64,000 nt of DNA from Clostridium nigeriense. GTDB lineage: Bacteria; Bacillota; Clostridia; Clostridiales; Clostridiaceae. The stretch is taken from NCBI RefSeq assembly GCF_900086595.1, contig NZ_LT575472.1, forward strand, positions 3,479,692-3,543,691. Direction: 5' to 3'. Made by a program: the position numbers and the translations under genes. Each line of letters starts with the position of its first letter. Within the stretch, counting starts at the first letter, position 1. The notes under the pieces were generated by a model. That model was given only the letters and a program-made list of their open reading frames with translations, searched no databases and was not told the DNA's origin. Of this stretch, positions 16,010 through 24,170 are shown one piece after another.

Positions 16010-16182
16010 CTACTCATAGCCCCCTTTAATATTTCACATATATTTTTAAATTCATCTTGGCTTGTCCTTTTACCAAAGGCAACTCTATTCACTTTTATGT
16101 CGTTCTCAACATCTTTCATAAAATCTAAAAACTCTTTTTCTGGTAGACTTTCCTTAACTTCTGTTAAGTAATCTAATAACAT
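16006..16182 (-). CDS. 58-residue phage protein
   Basis: Starts MLLDYLTEVKESLPEKEFLD, with AGGGAGT nine bases before the ATG. Acidic and helical. The ATGA overlap with the HTH-like gene argues for a real, coupled ORF. Unknown function. Confidence 0.6.
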   Translation of the reverse strand: MLLDYLTEVKESLPEKEFLDFMKDVENDIKVNRVAFGKRTSQDEFKNICEILKGAMSR

Positions 16183-16209
16183 TAATACTCCCTCCTATTT
16201 TTAATAACA

Positions 16210-16371
16210 TTACACTTTATTTGATGTTCTCAACTTATCGATAAGCATTTTTGTTTTCTCAATACCAATCTGATTCTCTAATATATCTATCATTACAGTA
16301 ACTTGTGAGTTTATCAGATTATTAATCCCTTCTTCAGTTTCTGGATAATGGATTACTACATTGATAGTCAT
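16210..16371 (-). CDS. 53-residue phage protein
   Basis: ORF MTIN..., continuing VVIHYPETEEGINNLINSQV, with a strong AAAAGGAG ribosome binding site. One short strand and two amphipathic helices; no motif. It is the first gene of the leftward early operon after the plus-strand gene at 16552. Confidence 0.6.
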   Translation of the reverse strand: MTINVVIHYPETEEGINNLINSQVTVMIDILENQIGIEKTKMLIDKLRTSNKV

Positions 16372-16551
16372 TGTTTAATGTCTCCTTTTTTTGTATTCAC
16401 ACTTAGTTAAAGTGCTCCATCAAAAATAGAATTACCAATAAATTCTTAAACTATTCAATTGAAATATTTATTATTTTATTTATATAGCTTGCCTCTTTTT
16501 TTTCTTTTCTCCTAACATATGGTAAAATCTATGTTGAAAGGAGGTGTTTTT

Positions 16552-16767
16552 ATGGATATTAAAACTGCTTGTAATGAAATAGCTTCTAAATGTGCTAAAC
16601 TTTACATTGAAACTAACCTTCCGGAGTATAAAGAATCTGGCTATTCTAAATTGGTAGAAGATTTTACTTCTAAGTACGTTGAAGCATATTCCCAAGCTGA
16701 AAAGCAACTTAAGGATTTACCTACTCCTAAAGCGAAAATCTTAGATAGAAAATCATTAGGCCTTTAA
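16552..16767 (+). CDS. 71-residue plus-strand phage protein
   Basis: Start ATG at 16552 (MDIKTACNEIASKCAKLYIE) with an excellent AAAGGAGGTG. The longer frame from 16519 has no binding site. It is soluble, helical and charged, and lies against the direction of its neighbours. Its stop overlaps the end of the minus-strand 63-residue gene by four bases. An extended -10-like TGGTAAAAT lies at about 16522, and the 14-mer ATGGTAAAATCTAT there recurs near 10183. Unknown function. Confidence 0.65.
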   Translation: MDIKTACNEIASKCAKLYIETNLPEYKESGYSKLVEDFTSKYVEAYSQAEKQLKDLPTPKAKILDRKSLGL

Positions 16768-16955
16768 AAGGTTACTATCATGGGTATAATCTTTTTAGCA
16801 TCTTCTAAGATTGCTTGTGCATGACTTATAGATAAGTTTTCTTCTCCGGCAAGAGTTTCGATTACTTTTGCTATAAGTTGTGCATCTTCTTGTTTAGATT
16901 CAAATCCTATTAATCTGTTTTCACAAATTTTTTTGATTATTTTTTCATATTTCAT
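16764..16955 (-). CDS. 63-residue phage protein
   Basis: Starts MKYEKIIKKICENRLIGFES with AGGAGG upstream. Helical, no motif. It follows the excisionase-like gene closely and ends inside the end of the convergent plus-strand gene. Unknown function. Confidence 0.6.
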   Translation of the reverse strand: MKYEKIIKKICENRLIGFESKQEDAQLIAKVIETLAGEENLSISHAQAILEDAKKIIPMIVTF

Positions 16956-16969
16956 ATAGCTTGTCCTCC

Positions 16970-17230
16970 TTAATTACAACTTGTTACAAGAGTTTTTAAC
17001 TGTATAATAAAACTTTTAAGTCTTTCATTCTCTCTTATAACTGCTTCATATTGTTCTCTAGATATAAAATCTTCATTTTGCTTAGTAAATTTATCTAATT
17101 CTGTGTAATAAATTTTAAAATGACCTCCATCTGTTCTCTCACATTTAATATTTCCCTTTTTACATAAATCTAAAATTAGATCATAATTTTCTCCTGTTTT
17201 TTCAGCAAATTTTTTTGGTGTAATAAACAT
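16970..17230 (-). CDS. excisionase-like helix-turn-helix protein
   Basis: An 86-residue protein. The first 50 residues (MFITPKKFAEKTGENYDLIL then CKKGNIKCERTDGGHFKIYY) form a MerR/Xis-type winged helix. A C-terminal helix (REQYEAVIRENERLKSFIIQ) may dimerise as a coiled coil. Such proteins bend attachment-site DNA or regulate early genes. It sits between the Cro-like gene and the early block. Excision is the best guess from fold and context; a general regulator is possible. Confidence 0.68.
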   Translation of the reverse strand: MFITPKKFAEKTGENYDLILDLCKKGNIKCERTDGGHFKIYYTELDKFTKQNEDFISREQYEAVIRENERLKSFIIQLKTLVTSCN

Positions 17231-17246
17231 TATTCAATTTCCTCCT

Positions 17247-17438
17247 TTAATAAAATACTTCTGGAACTGTTCTCTCTAGAGCTTCTGCAATTTTTTCCAT
17301 TATTTCTTTTGTTGGATTTTTTTTGTTCTCTGAATCGTTCTCTAATTCAGAAATATAAGATGCTGAAACTTTAGCTTTTTTAGCTAATTCTCTTAGTGAG
17401 AGCTTCTTTTGATTTCTTATTTCTTTAATTTTATTCAT
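17247..17438 (-). CDS. Cro-like XRE repressor
   Basis: A 63-residue single HTH_3 domain (MNKIKEIRNQKKLSLRELAK, then KVSASYISELEN as recognition region). It is transcribed away from the CI-like gene across an operator region, the usual Cro position. The ribosome binding site is GGAGGGAGA. It probably competes for the GTTCTC operators between 17470 and 17582 to favour lytic growth. Confidence 0.85.
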   Translation of the reverse strand: MNKIKEIRNQKKLSLRELAKKAKVSASYISELENDSENKKNPTKEIMEKIAEALERTVPEVFY

Positions 17439-17459
17439 GTTCTCCCTCCTTGTGACTTT

Positions 17460-17598
17460 ATTATATATCGTTCTCCAATAGAGAACAATACCTCAAATCG
17501 TTCTCTGTAAGCGACCTGAACAAATTACCTTGTACTTCCTAATAATTGCTAAATTTTTCTTTATTTTTCGTTGACAGAGAACAAAAAGGTGATATAAT
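17460..17598. promoter_or_regulatory. divergent promoters and GTTCTC/GAGAAC operators of the lysis-lysogeny switch
   Basis: Operator 1 is GTTCTC-CAATA-GAGAAC (17470-17486). Half-sites GTTCTCTGT (17500-17508) and its reverse complement ACAGAGAAC (17574-17582) flank the gap. The rightward promoter is TTGACA (17571-17576), 16 bases, TATAAT (17593-17598), and its -35 overlaps a half-site. The leftward promoter has TATAAT at 17465-17460 with operator 1 between its boxes. Occupancy would therefore block both. Confidence 0.8.
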
Positions 17599-17636
17599 AT
17601 TCATTGAGGGCGAACATAGAAAGGTGTGTATTTATT

Positions 17637-17966
17637 ATGGTTGGTTCTAAAATTGCAGAAATTAGGAATAAGAGAGGAATTTCCTTATCTAAACTTTCCA
17701 GAGAATCTGGTGTGAGTAAAGGGTATTTAAGTGAACTTGAAAATGGAATTAAAGAAAATCCTAACATCGAAATATTAGATAAAATCGCAAAAGCATTAGG
17801 CATTAGCGTATCTGACCTTTTCGAGCAAGACCCTATTGACGAAGAACTAGAAGATTTAGAAGAAGATATGAAACTATTATTTTCTAAAGCTAAACAATTA
17901 TCCAAAGAAAATAGAAAAAAAGTGTTAAAAATGATTGAAATTTTTGAGGACGAGAATAACAACTAG
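17637..17966 (+). CDS. CI-like phage repressor (XRE family)
   Basis: A 109-residue protein. The N-terminal HTH_3 domain has its recognition helix in SGVSKGYLSELENG (about 22-35). It ends with an acidic helical tail (EELEDLEEDMKLLFSKAKQL) for multimerisation, and there is no LexA-like peptidase. The ATG at 17637 is preceded by AAAGGTGTG. An upstream in-frame TTG is less likely. The next gene is an ImmA-like protease, a pairing in which the protease removes the repressor on induction. It probably maintains lysogeny by binding the GTTCTC sites upstream. Confidence 0.88.
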   Translation: MVGSKIAEIRNKRGISLSKLSRESGVSKGYLSELENGIKENPNIEILDKIAKALGISVSDLFEQDPIDEELEDLEEDMKLLFSKAKQLSKENRKKVLKMIEIFEDENNN

Positions 17967-17983
17967 ATGAAGGGATTGGTTAT

Positions 17984-18292
17984 ATGGATGAAGTTATTCA
18001 AATTGGATTAAAACTAAAAATGTTAGAAGAATGTGGTGAATTACGAATAGTATATGTAGAAGACTTAGGAGCAAAAGCTCTTGTTATGACTAATACTGAT
18101 AGATTTTGCATTGCTATAGATCCTTCTTTAAGCTATGAACAACAAATAAAAGAATTGTGGCATGAAGCAAAACATGTATATTCTCATTTGAATAAAGCCT
18201 ATTCCGTAACTATTGCTGAAAAGGAAGCAGAAGAATTTTCTAATATTGCTGCTAAACATCCAGAAATATTATTAGGTTTACGTGGTCAATAA
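17984..18292 (+). CDS. ImmA/IrrE-family metalloprotease
   Basis: A 102-residue protein with the zinc-protease motif HEAKH (H60-E61-H64) in IKELWHEAKHVYSHL, and an acidic C-terminus (EKEAEEFSNIAA). In ICEBs1 and related phages such proteins cleave the neighbouring repressor after DNA damage. It lies 17 bases behind the repressor gene and 19 before the integrase, in one rightward operon. It is short for the family, holding only the core. Confidence 0.85.
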   Translation: MDEVIQIGLKLKMLEECGELRIVYVEDLGAKALVMTNTDRFCIAIDPSLSYEQQIKELWHEAKHVYSHLNKAYSVTIAEKEAEEFSNIAAKHPEILLGLRGQ

Positions 18293-18311
18293 CCTATAAG
18301 GAGGTGTTTCT

Positions 18312-19427
18312 GTGAAAGGAACTGTACGGAAAGAAGGTTCTTCCTGGTCTTACCTTGTATGTATAGGTAAAGACCCAACCACAGATAAATATAAATACAA
18401 AAGAAAAAGAGGATTTAGAACCAAAAAGGAATGTGAAATTGCTTTAGCACAATTAATAACGGAGTTAGATAAAGGAACAACTATAGATAATGAAAAAATG
18501 ATTGTACGTGATTATTTAGATTATTGGATGGAAACCTATGTGAAGTCTAATTGCTCTCCAAATACTTATAAGAGATATAAATTATCTGTTAATGATATAA
18601 ATAATTATTTGGGTAACATAAAAATTTCTAAATTAAATCCATTGGTGATAGAAAAATTTTATAAAGATGTACTTGAGGATAAAGAAATAAGCACAAATAC
18701 ATTATTAAAAACACATAGAACTTTCCATTTAGCTTTAAAATGTGCGCAACAATGGCAGTTATTAAATACTAATCCTTGTGATTTAGTAACTAAACCTAAA
18801 GAAGTAAAAAAAGAAATAGAATTCTGGGAACCTAGCAAAGTAAAAGAGTATTTAAAAAAACTTGAAAATCATTTTTTATATAATATAACTTATCTAGCAT
18901 GTCATACTGGTATGCGTGTAGGTGAGCTATGTGGACTTAGATGGGAAAATGTAGATTTTAAAATCGGAGTAATAAAAGTAGAAGAACAACTCCAAAGAGT
19001 TGATGGGAAATTAAGATTAGTAAAACTAAAAACAACCAATGCCAAAAGGGTTATAAGCCTTTATCCATCAACTATTGAGCTACTTCGCAAATTACAAAAT
19101 ACAACCAAGGTAATATCTATAAATGGCTGTAAAAATGAAAAAAAAGATGATTTTGTTTTTCATTGGGAAGATGGTAGACCATTAGACCCTCATTATGTAA
19201 GTCAAAACTTTAGAGATGCCCTAGATTATTGTGGAATAAAAGAAAGAATAACATTCCATGGTACGAGACATACACACGCTACAATGTTATTAAAGGCTGG
19301 TACAAATGTAAAAGTAATATCTAAAAGGTTAGGTCATAGTAATGTTGCCTTTACAATGGATACTTATGTACACGTTAATTTAGATATGCAAAAAGAAGAA
19401 ATATATAAAGCAGCAGAATTCTTATAA
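18312..19427 (+). CDS. phage tyrosine integrase
   Basis: A 371-residue recombinase. The arm-binding N-terminus (GTVRKEGSSWSYLVCIG) is followed by a SAM-like core-binding domain (about 64-160) and the catalytic domain with R202 (TGMRVGEL), H316 and R319 (HGTRH), H342 (LGHSN) and nucleophile Y352 (MDTYVHV). The start is GTG with AAGGAGGTG before it. It lies at the end of the element, facing a tRNA-Trp gene 130 bases away. It probably inserts the phage there and, with the Xis-like protein, excises it. Confidence 0.95.
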   Translation: MKGTVRKEGSSWSYLVCIGKDPTTDKYKYKRKRGFRTKKECEIALAQLITELDKGTTIDNEKMIVRDYLDYWMETYVKSNCSPNTYKRYKLSVNDINNYLGNIKISKLNPLVIEKFYKDVLEDKEISTNTLLKTHRTFHLALKCAQQWQLLNTNPCDLVTKPKEVKKEIEFWEPSKVKEYLKKLENHFLYNITYLACHTGMRVGELCGLRWENVDFKIGVIKVEEQLQRVDGKLRLVKLKTTNAKRVISLYPSTIELLRKLQNTTKVISINGCKNEKKDDFVFHWEDGRPLDPHYVSQNFRDALDYCGIKERITFHGTRHTHATMLLKAGTNVKVISKRLGHSNVAFTMDTYVHVNLDMQKEEIYKAAEFL

Positions 19428-19503
19428 AAAAAATAACTTGGAAAGTATTTTAGATTACAACCAAAACACAACCAAGCTACTCAAAGTAAATAAATAATAA
19501 TAC

Positions 19504-19549
19504 AATAGGAAAGTCTTGAACCTAGCAATATCAAAGACTTTCCTATTTT
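19504..19549 (+). terminator. terminator after the integrase
   Basis: A 14-base-pair stem AATAGGAAAGTCTT/AAGACTTTCCTATT, followed by T-rich sequence on the plus strand. It may work in both directions, also ending the tRNA-Trp transcript that arrives from the other side. Confidence 0.8.
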
Positions 19550-19554
19550 CATTT

Positions 19555-19630
19555 TGGCAGGGGCAGTAGGAATCGAACCCACAACCAACGGTTTTGGAGA
19601 CCGCTACTCTACCAATTGAGCTATACCCCT
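19555..19630 (-). tRNA. tRNA-Trp (CCA), probable prophage attachment site
   Basis: The 76-base gene on the minus strand starts AGGGGTATAGCTCAATTGGT. Its anticodon loop CTCCAAA gives CCA (Trp). The acceptor stem AGGGGTA/TGCCCCT is complete, and the 3' CCA is encoded. The integrase ends 130 bases from its 3' end, the usual arrangement when a phage inserts into a tRNA 3' end and restores it. Confidence 0.95.
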
Positions 19631-19671
19631 TTGTACAACAATAACTATTATATCTTATGTATACCTAAAAA

Positions 19672-20547
19672 TCAACTATTACTTTTATTTTTTATTGCTT
19701 CAAGAATATTAGTAATATTTCTAGTTAATACACTAGCATCTTCAGGGGAGTTTAGCCCAACATATATATATTCATTTTTCATTTTATTTTTTAATTCATC
19801 TATAGTGTTATTATCCCTGTCATATAGAAAAATACTTTTTTCTAGTTCATTTTTATTAATTTTTTCTTTACCATCTATTAATTTCTCTACGGAAATTCCA
19901 ATCTCTCTAAATAGATAATCAAACTTATCTGTATTAGTAACTATAGTATAGTCCTTATATGAATCTAGCTCTTCTTTTGACTTAGCTAAGAATTCATCTA
20001 AATTTTTAACTATATTATTATAATTTTCTTCATAATAATTTCTATTTTTAATATCTCTTTCTTGTAGTGCTGTTTTTATATTATATAATGCTATTTTATA
20101 TTCATTAAATCCTAATAAGTAATATGGATTTTCTTCATTAACTGTTGACAGTTCTTTTGTTATTGGTCTTATACCTCTACTAGCATTAATTACACCAACA
20201 TTTGAATTTTTAGAACTATCTACAATCTTATTTATCCAGGGCTCATACCCTAAGCCATTATATATAAATAAATCCATATTTAACACATTATTTATGATAT
20301 TATCATTTATTTTAAATTCTCTAACTTCTTTTTCATTACTAAATAAGTACTCAACATTATGCTTATTTCCAACTAAATCCTTAGTCATGTTATAAAGTTC
20401 CTTATTTACTACTAATATATTTAAATATACTTCTTTTTCTTCATCAAATTCATCTGTTGGATTAGCCATTAACGGATTATAAGAAAAGGTTAATCCTAAA
20501 AATAAAATAGAAGTAAAAATAACTAAAGCATATGTTAACTTCTTCAT
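19672..20547 (-). CDS. TroA/ZnuA-like substrate-binding protein with degenerate metal site
   Basis: A 291-residue secreted protein. The signal peptide starts MKKLTYALVIFTSILFLGLT, and the start is supported by GGAGGAAATTATT. The fold signature LFIYNGLGYEPWINKI matches zinc/manganese-binding ABC components. The usual ligands are missing, however: the PHxxE-type segment reads KEVREFKIND and the usual DPHxW segment reads ENPYYLLG. No ABC permease or ATPase gene is adjacent. It may bind another ligand or act as a decoy or sensor. The family call is good; the substrate is open. Confidence 0.75.
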   Translation of the reverse strand: MKKLTYALVIFTSILFLGLTFSYNPLMANPTDEFDEEKEVYLNILVVNKELYNMTKDLVGNKHNVEYLFSNEKEVREFKINDNIINNVLNMDLFIYNGLGYEPWINKIVDSSKNSNVGVINASRGIRPITKELSTVNEENPYYLLGFNEYKIALYNIKTALQERDIKNRNYYEENYNNIVKNLDEFLAKSKEELDSYKDYTIVTNTDKFDYLFREIGISVEKLIDGKEKINKNELEKSIFLYDRDNNTIDELKNKMKNEYIYVGLNSPEDASVLTRNITNILEAIKNKSNS

Positions 20548-20727
20548 AATAATTTCCTCCAAGGAATATAATTCTTTACTACCTTCATAATATCTTATCA
20601 CTTATAAAAAAGAATTACAAATATATTACAACTTAAAATATATGTATATATATTTTTTAACTTTCTTTTTTTATTCATTTTGGATAGAATATATATTATT
20701 ATATAGTATTTAGAAAGGAGATTCCAT

Positions 20728-21189
20728 ATGCATTTTTATGTTAAAGATATAGAAGAAACTACCGAATTAGGAGTTTCTATAGGTAAGCTACTGAATTCTG
20801 GTGATATAGTTTGTTTAACTGGAGATTTAGGAACTGGGAAAACTCACATAACAAAAGGAATTGCAAGAGGTTTAGAAATAGATGAACATATAACAAGTCC
20901 AACATTTACAATAGTTAATGAATATGATTCAGGAAGACTTAAACTATACCATTTTGATGTTTACAGAGTTAGTGATCCTGATGAAATTTACGCTATTGGT
21001 TTTGATGATTATATATTTTCAAATGGTGTATCTGTTATTGAATGGGCTAATTATATTGAAGAAATTTTACCAAATGAGTATTTACATATTTTAATAGAGA
21101 AAGATTTATCAAGAGGTGAAAATTTTAGAAAAATTACTATTACTCCTTATGGAGAAAGATATAATTATATAAAGGAGTTAAGCTTATGA
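20728..21189 (+). CDS. tsaE: tRNA threonylcarbamoyladenosine biosynthesis ATPase TsaE
   Basis: A 153-residue P-loop protein with Walker A GDLGTGKT (32-39), switch-like SPTFTIVNEY and the typical HFDVYRV and EWANYIEEILP segments. TsaE works with TsaB and TsaD to place t6A on ANN-decoding tRNAs. It is first in a tsaE-tsaB-rimI operon, and its stop overlaps the tsaB start (ATGA type). The ribosome binding site is AAAGGAG. It is of normal length. Confidence 0.95.
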   Translation: MHFYVKDIEETTELGVSIGKLLNSGDIVCLTGDLGTGKTHITKGIARGLEIDEHITSPTFTIVNEYDSGRLKLYHFDVYRVSDPDEIYAIGFDDYIFSNGVSVIEWANYIEEILPNEYLHILIEKDLSRGENFRKITITPYGERYNYIKELSL

Positions 21190-21902
21190 TAGTTTTAAGT
21201 ATTGATTCAGCATCTAAAGTAGCTACTGCTGCTCTTTTAGATGAAAATAACTTAATTGCAGAATATACTATTAATAATAAATTAGAACATTCCACATTAA
21301 TTATGGATATTGTTGATAAACTACTAAAGGATTCGAATTTAGATATTGATGATGTAGATGGCTTTGTAGTTTCAAAAGGCCCTGGTTCCTTTACAGGATT
21401 AAGAATAGGAATGGCTACTATAAAAGGACTAAGCTTAGGTGCAAACAAGCCTTACATTAGTATTTCTAGTTTAGATTCTCTTGCATACTCTCTTGTTAAC
21501 TTTGATGGCATTATATGCCCAATTATGGATGCATTGAGAAGTAGCGTTTATACTTGCCTTTATAAGGGTAATAATGGAAACTTAGAAAAATTAATTGATT
21601 ATTCAGCTTTAGAATTAGATGAATTAATTGATATCTTAAAAGAAAAAGGAGAAACAGTTATTTTTACTGGAGATGCTGTAAATAAACATAAGGATTATTT
21701 ATTAAAAAATTTCCCCAACGCATTATTTGCACCAAATCATCTTAGTGTTATAAGAGCTTCTTCTTTAGGAGAGTTAGGTGTTAAAATGCTATTAAACAAT
21801 GAACAAGACGATTTAAATTCATCTCCTTTTTATTTAAAAAAGCCACAGGCTCAAAGAGAATTAGAAAAAAGGTTAGCACTAAAAAATGAAAATAACTTAT
21901 AA
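21186..21902 (+). CDS. tsaB: tRNA threonylcarbamoyladenosine complex subunit TsaB
   Basis: A 238-residue ASKHA-fold protein starting MIVLSIDSASKVATAALLDE. It has the family hallmark VSKGPGSFTGLRIGMATIKG and a C-terminal PFYLKKPQAQRELE. It is the scaffold that binds TsaD and TsaE for t6A synthesis. It overlaps tsaE by 4 bases and rimI by 17. tsaD is not in the window. Confidence 0.95.
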   Translation: MIVLSIDSASKVATAALLDENNLIAEYTINNKLEHSTLIMDIVDKLLKDSNLDIDDVDGFVVSKGPGSFTGLRIGMATIKGLSLGANKPYISISSLDSLAYSLVNFDGIICPIMDALRSSVYTCLYKGNNGNLEKLIDYSALELDELIDILKEKGETVIFTGDAVNKHKDYLLKNFPNALFAPNHLSVIRASSLGELGVKMLLNNEQDDLNSSPFYLKKPQAQRELEKRLALKNENNL

Positions 21903-22332
21903 TTTAATGACAGATAAAGATATTAATGGAATTTTTAATATATCAAAATCTTGCTTTTCAATTCCTTGGAGTATAGACTCAATAAAAAGTGAATTAAATA
22001 ATCCTTTAGCAAAGTATATAGTAGCTCGAGATGAAGATCTAAATTTAGTAGTTGGCTTTGTTGGAGTTTGGATAGTTATAGGTGAAGGAAGTATAACTAA
22101 TATAGCTGTTAGTTCAGATTATAGAGGAAAAAGTATAGGTAATAAACTATTAGAATCATTAATCAATCTTTGTGATGATTTAAGCTGTACATTAATTAAT
22201 TTAGAAGTAAGAGCTTCAAATTATACGGCTCAAAACCTTTATAAAAAACATGGTTTTATAATAGATGGAATCAGAAAAGGCTATTATGAAGATAATAAAG
22301 AAGATGCAATATTAATGAGTAAAAAATTATAA
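21886..22332 (+). CDS. rimI: ribosomal protein S18 alanine N-acetyltransferase RimI
   Basis: A 148-residue GNAT acetyltransferase. ITNIAVSSDYRGKSIGNKLL contains the acetyl-CoA motif A (R/Q-x-x-G-x-A/S variant), and NLEVRASNYTAQNLYKKHGF is the conserved motif B end. By family it acetylates the N-terminus of S18; in Firmicutes it is regularly encoded with the tsa genes. It starts inside the end of tsaB. Confidence 0.92.
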   Translation: MKITYNLMTDKDINGIFNISKSCFSIPWSIDSIKSELNNPLAKYIVARDEDLNLVVGFVGVWIVIGEGSITNIAVSSDYRGKSIGNKLLESLINLCDDLSCTLINLEVRASNYTAQNLYKKHGFIIDGIRKGYYEDNKEDAILMSKKL

Positions 22333-22355
22333 GGGGATGTTTTAAACATCCCCTT
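22331..22355. terminator. bidirectional terminator between rimI and the MATE gene
   Basis: AAGGGGATGTTT pairs with AAACATCCCCTT, and T-rich sequence lies on both sides. It serves the converging rimI and MATE transcripts. Confidence 0.8.
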
Positions 22356-23731
22356 TAATTTGCTTTCTTTAACTTAATTTCTTCTACTTTTTCTTTATGT
22401 TTGATACTTCTTATAAGTATTACTGCAGTTATAGTTGAAGAGATTAAATCACTTAATGGTTGTGCTATCCACACTCCATTTAATCCTAGACCAAATACTC
22501 TTGGTAAGATTATTATAAATGGAACTAATAATATTACTTGTCTTAGTAAACTTAAAAACATAGCTATTTTTGCTTCACCAATAGATTGAATATAGTTAGA
22601 ACCTGTAACGGATATTCCTACTATAGGTAGCATTAATAGATAAATTCTTAATCCCTTAACTGATATATCCATGAACTTAGGATCCTTATTAAATATTCCT
22701 ATTATAGCTTCTGGGAATGTTTGAACTAATATAAATGCTACTACTAGTATTATTGTTGCAACTAAAAGAGATAGCTTATATGCTTCATGAGCTCTTTTTT
22801 CTTGTTTTGCACCATAGTTAAATCCTATAATAGGCTGTGCTCCTTGGTTTATTCCAAATATAGGCATTAAACACATAAGACTTACAGAAGATATAGTTGC
22901 CATTGCACCAATAGCAATATCAGTTCCATAAGTTCTTAAAACATTATTAGCAATAACCTGAACTAAACTAGCTGCAATTTGCATAGCAAAAGGAGCCGCC
23001 CCTATGGATAATATTTGTACTGTTATCTTTCTATTTAATTTCAAACTAGATTTTAAAAACTTTAAGTTTGATTTTCCGCTTACATAATATCTTATTCCTA
23101 TAAAAGCAGTAATGAATTGGGATATTATTGTTGCAATTGCAGCTCCTTGTATTCCCATATTAAATACAAATATTAAAACTGCATCTAATACAATATTAGT
23201 TAAACAACCAATAACCATTATTATAGCAGCTAACTTTGGATTTCCATCTCCTCTTATAGTGTTGTTTAATGTAAATGCTACTACATTAAATACTGTACCT
23301 ATAAGTATTATATATATGTATGCTTTTGCATAGTATAAAGTACTTTCACTTGCACCAAATTTAGTTAATATAAAATTTCCAAAAACTAATCCTATTACTG
23401 TTAAGATTAATGCAATAATTATTGATAATGTTATTGCATTACCTATAACTTTCTCTGCTTCTTCCTTTTTACCCTGGCCAAGCCTAATAGAAATAGTAGT
23501 AGTAGCTCCTACTCCTACTAACATACAAAATCCAAGGATAATTGTTGTAATAGGTAGTGTTACTCCTACTCCAGTTATAGCTAGTGATCCTACCCCTGGA
23601 ATATTACCTATAAAAATTCTATCTACTACATTATATAAAGCATTAACTACCATACCTATTATAGCTGGTATTGAATATTTCAATAATAATTTGCTTATCT
23701 TTTCCTTAGCTAATAATTCTTGTGTATTCAT
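22355..23731 (-). CDS. MATE family multidrug efflux transporter
   Basis: A 458-residue membrane protein with about twelve hydrophobic helices in two similar halves, starting MNTQELLAKEKISKLLLKYS. The segments PAIIGMVVNALYNVVDRIFI and FGINQGAQPIIGFNYGAKQE are MATE signatures (NorM/MepA group). Such pumps export cationic drugs using sodium or protons. It follows a MarR-type gene by 13 bases, so expression is probably drug-inducible through that regulator. Confidence 0.93.
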   Translation of the reverse strand: MNTQELLAKEKISKLLLKYSIPAIIGMVVNALYNVVDRIFIGNIPGVGSLAITGVGVTLPITTIILGFCMLVGVGATTTISIRLGQGKKEEAEKVIGNAITLSIIIALILTVIGLVFGNFILTKFGASESTLYYAKAYIYIILIGTVFNVVAFTLNNTIRGDGNPKLAAIIMVIGCLTNIVLDAVLIFVFNMGIQGAAIATIISQFITAFIGIRYYVSGKSNLKFLKSSLKLNRKITVQILSIGAAPFAMQIAASLVQVIANNVLRTYGTDIAIGAMATISSVSLMCLMPIFGINQGAQPIIGFNYGAKQEKRAHEAYKLSLLVATIILVVAFILVQTFPEAIIGIFNKDPKFMDISVKGLRIYLLMLPIVGISVTGSNYIQSIGEAKIAMFLSLLRQVILLVPFIIILPRVFGLGLNGVWIAQPLSDLISSTITAVILIRSIKHKEKVEEIKLKKAN

Positions 23732-23744
23732 TAAATCACACTCC

Positions 23745-24158
23745 TTATATACATTTTTTCAATAACTTCAACATTAGTTCTCTTTCTTCTATAGTTAACT
23801 TATTTGTTATGTTACTTTCCCATTTTATTGCTACTTCATATATAGCCTCTTTATTTCTTAAAGCTTTATCCGTTAAAAATATTCTATAGGCTCTCTTATC
23901 ATTTTCATCATGAATCTTATTAATAAATCCTTCGGTCTCTAATTTTTTTATGGCCCTTGCAGTTGTACCCTTATCAATATTTAAGCTTAAAGATAAATCC
24001 TCTTGTCTAACTCCATCTTTTTTATATAATTCCATTAAATAATTAAATTGCCCATATCCTAAACTTAAATCTGCTAATTCTTTCAAAAAAAATATATTAC
24101 CTTTTCTTTGAATTTCAGAAATATATCTTGCTATATTTTCACATTTATTTTCTTCCAT
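23745..24158 (-). CDS. MarR family transcriptional regulator
   Basis: A 137-residue winged-helix protein. DLSLSLNIDKGTTARAIKKL is the recognition region and DENDKRAYRIFLTDK the wing. The terminal helices (EENKCENIARYISEIQRKGN and KLTIEERELMLKLLKK) form the dimer. It heads the operon with the MATE pump. A 52-base perfect palindrome covering its promoter is the obvious operator, so it probably represses itself and the pump until a ligand binds. Confidence 0.93.
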   Translation of the reverse strand: MEENKCENIARYISEIQRKGNIFFLKELADLSLGYGQFNYLMELYKKDGVRQEDLSLSLNIDKGTTARAIKKLETEGFINKIHDENDKRAYRIFLTDKALRNKEAIYEVAIKWESNITNKLTIEERELMLKLLKKCI

Positions 24159-24170
24159 TATACTCTCCCA

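Noticed and set aside
16480..16707. 75-residue minus-strand frame opposite the 71-residue gene
   Set aside because: It is a shadow of the plus-strand gene, which has a strong ribosome binding site and better codon use.
1..19550. Possible defence or anti-phage island in the accessory region
   Set aside because: SNF2, VRR-NUC, VirE and DUF2800 proteins can resemble defence components. Here they form the standard phage replication module with polymerase, terminase and portal.
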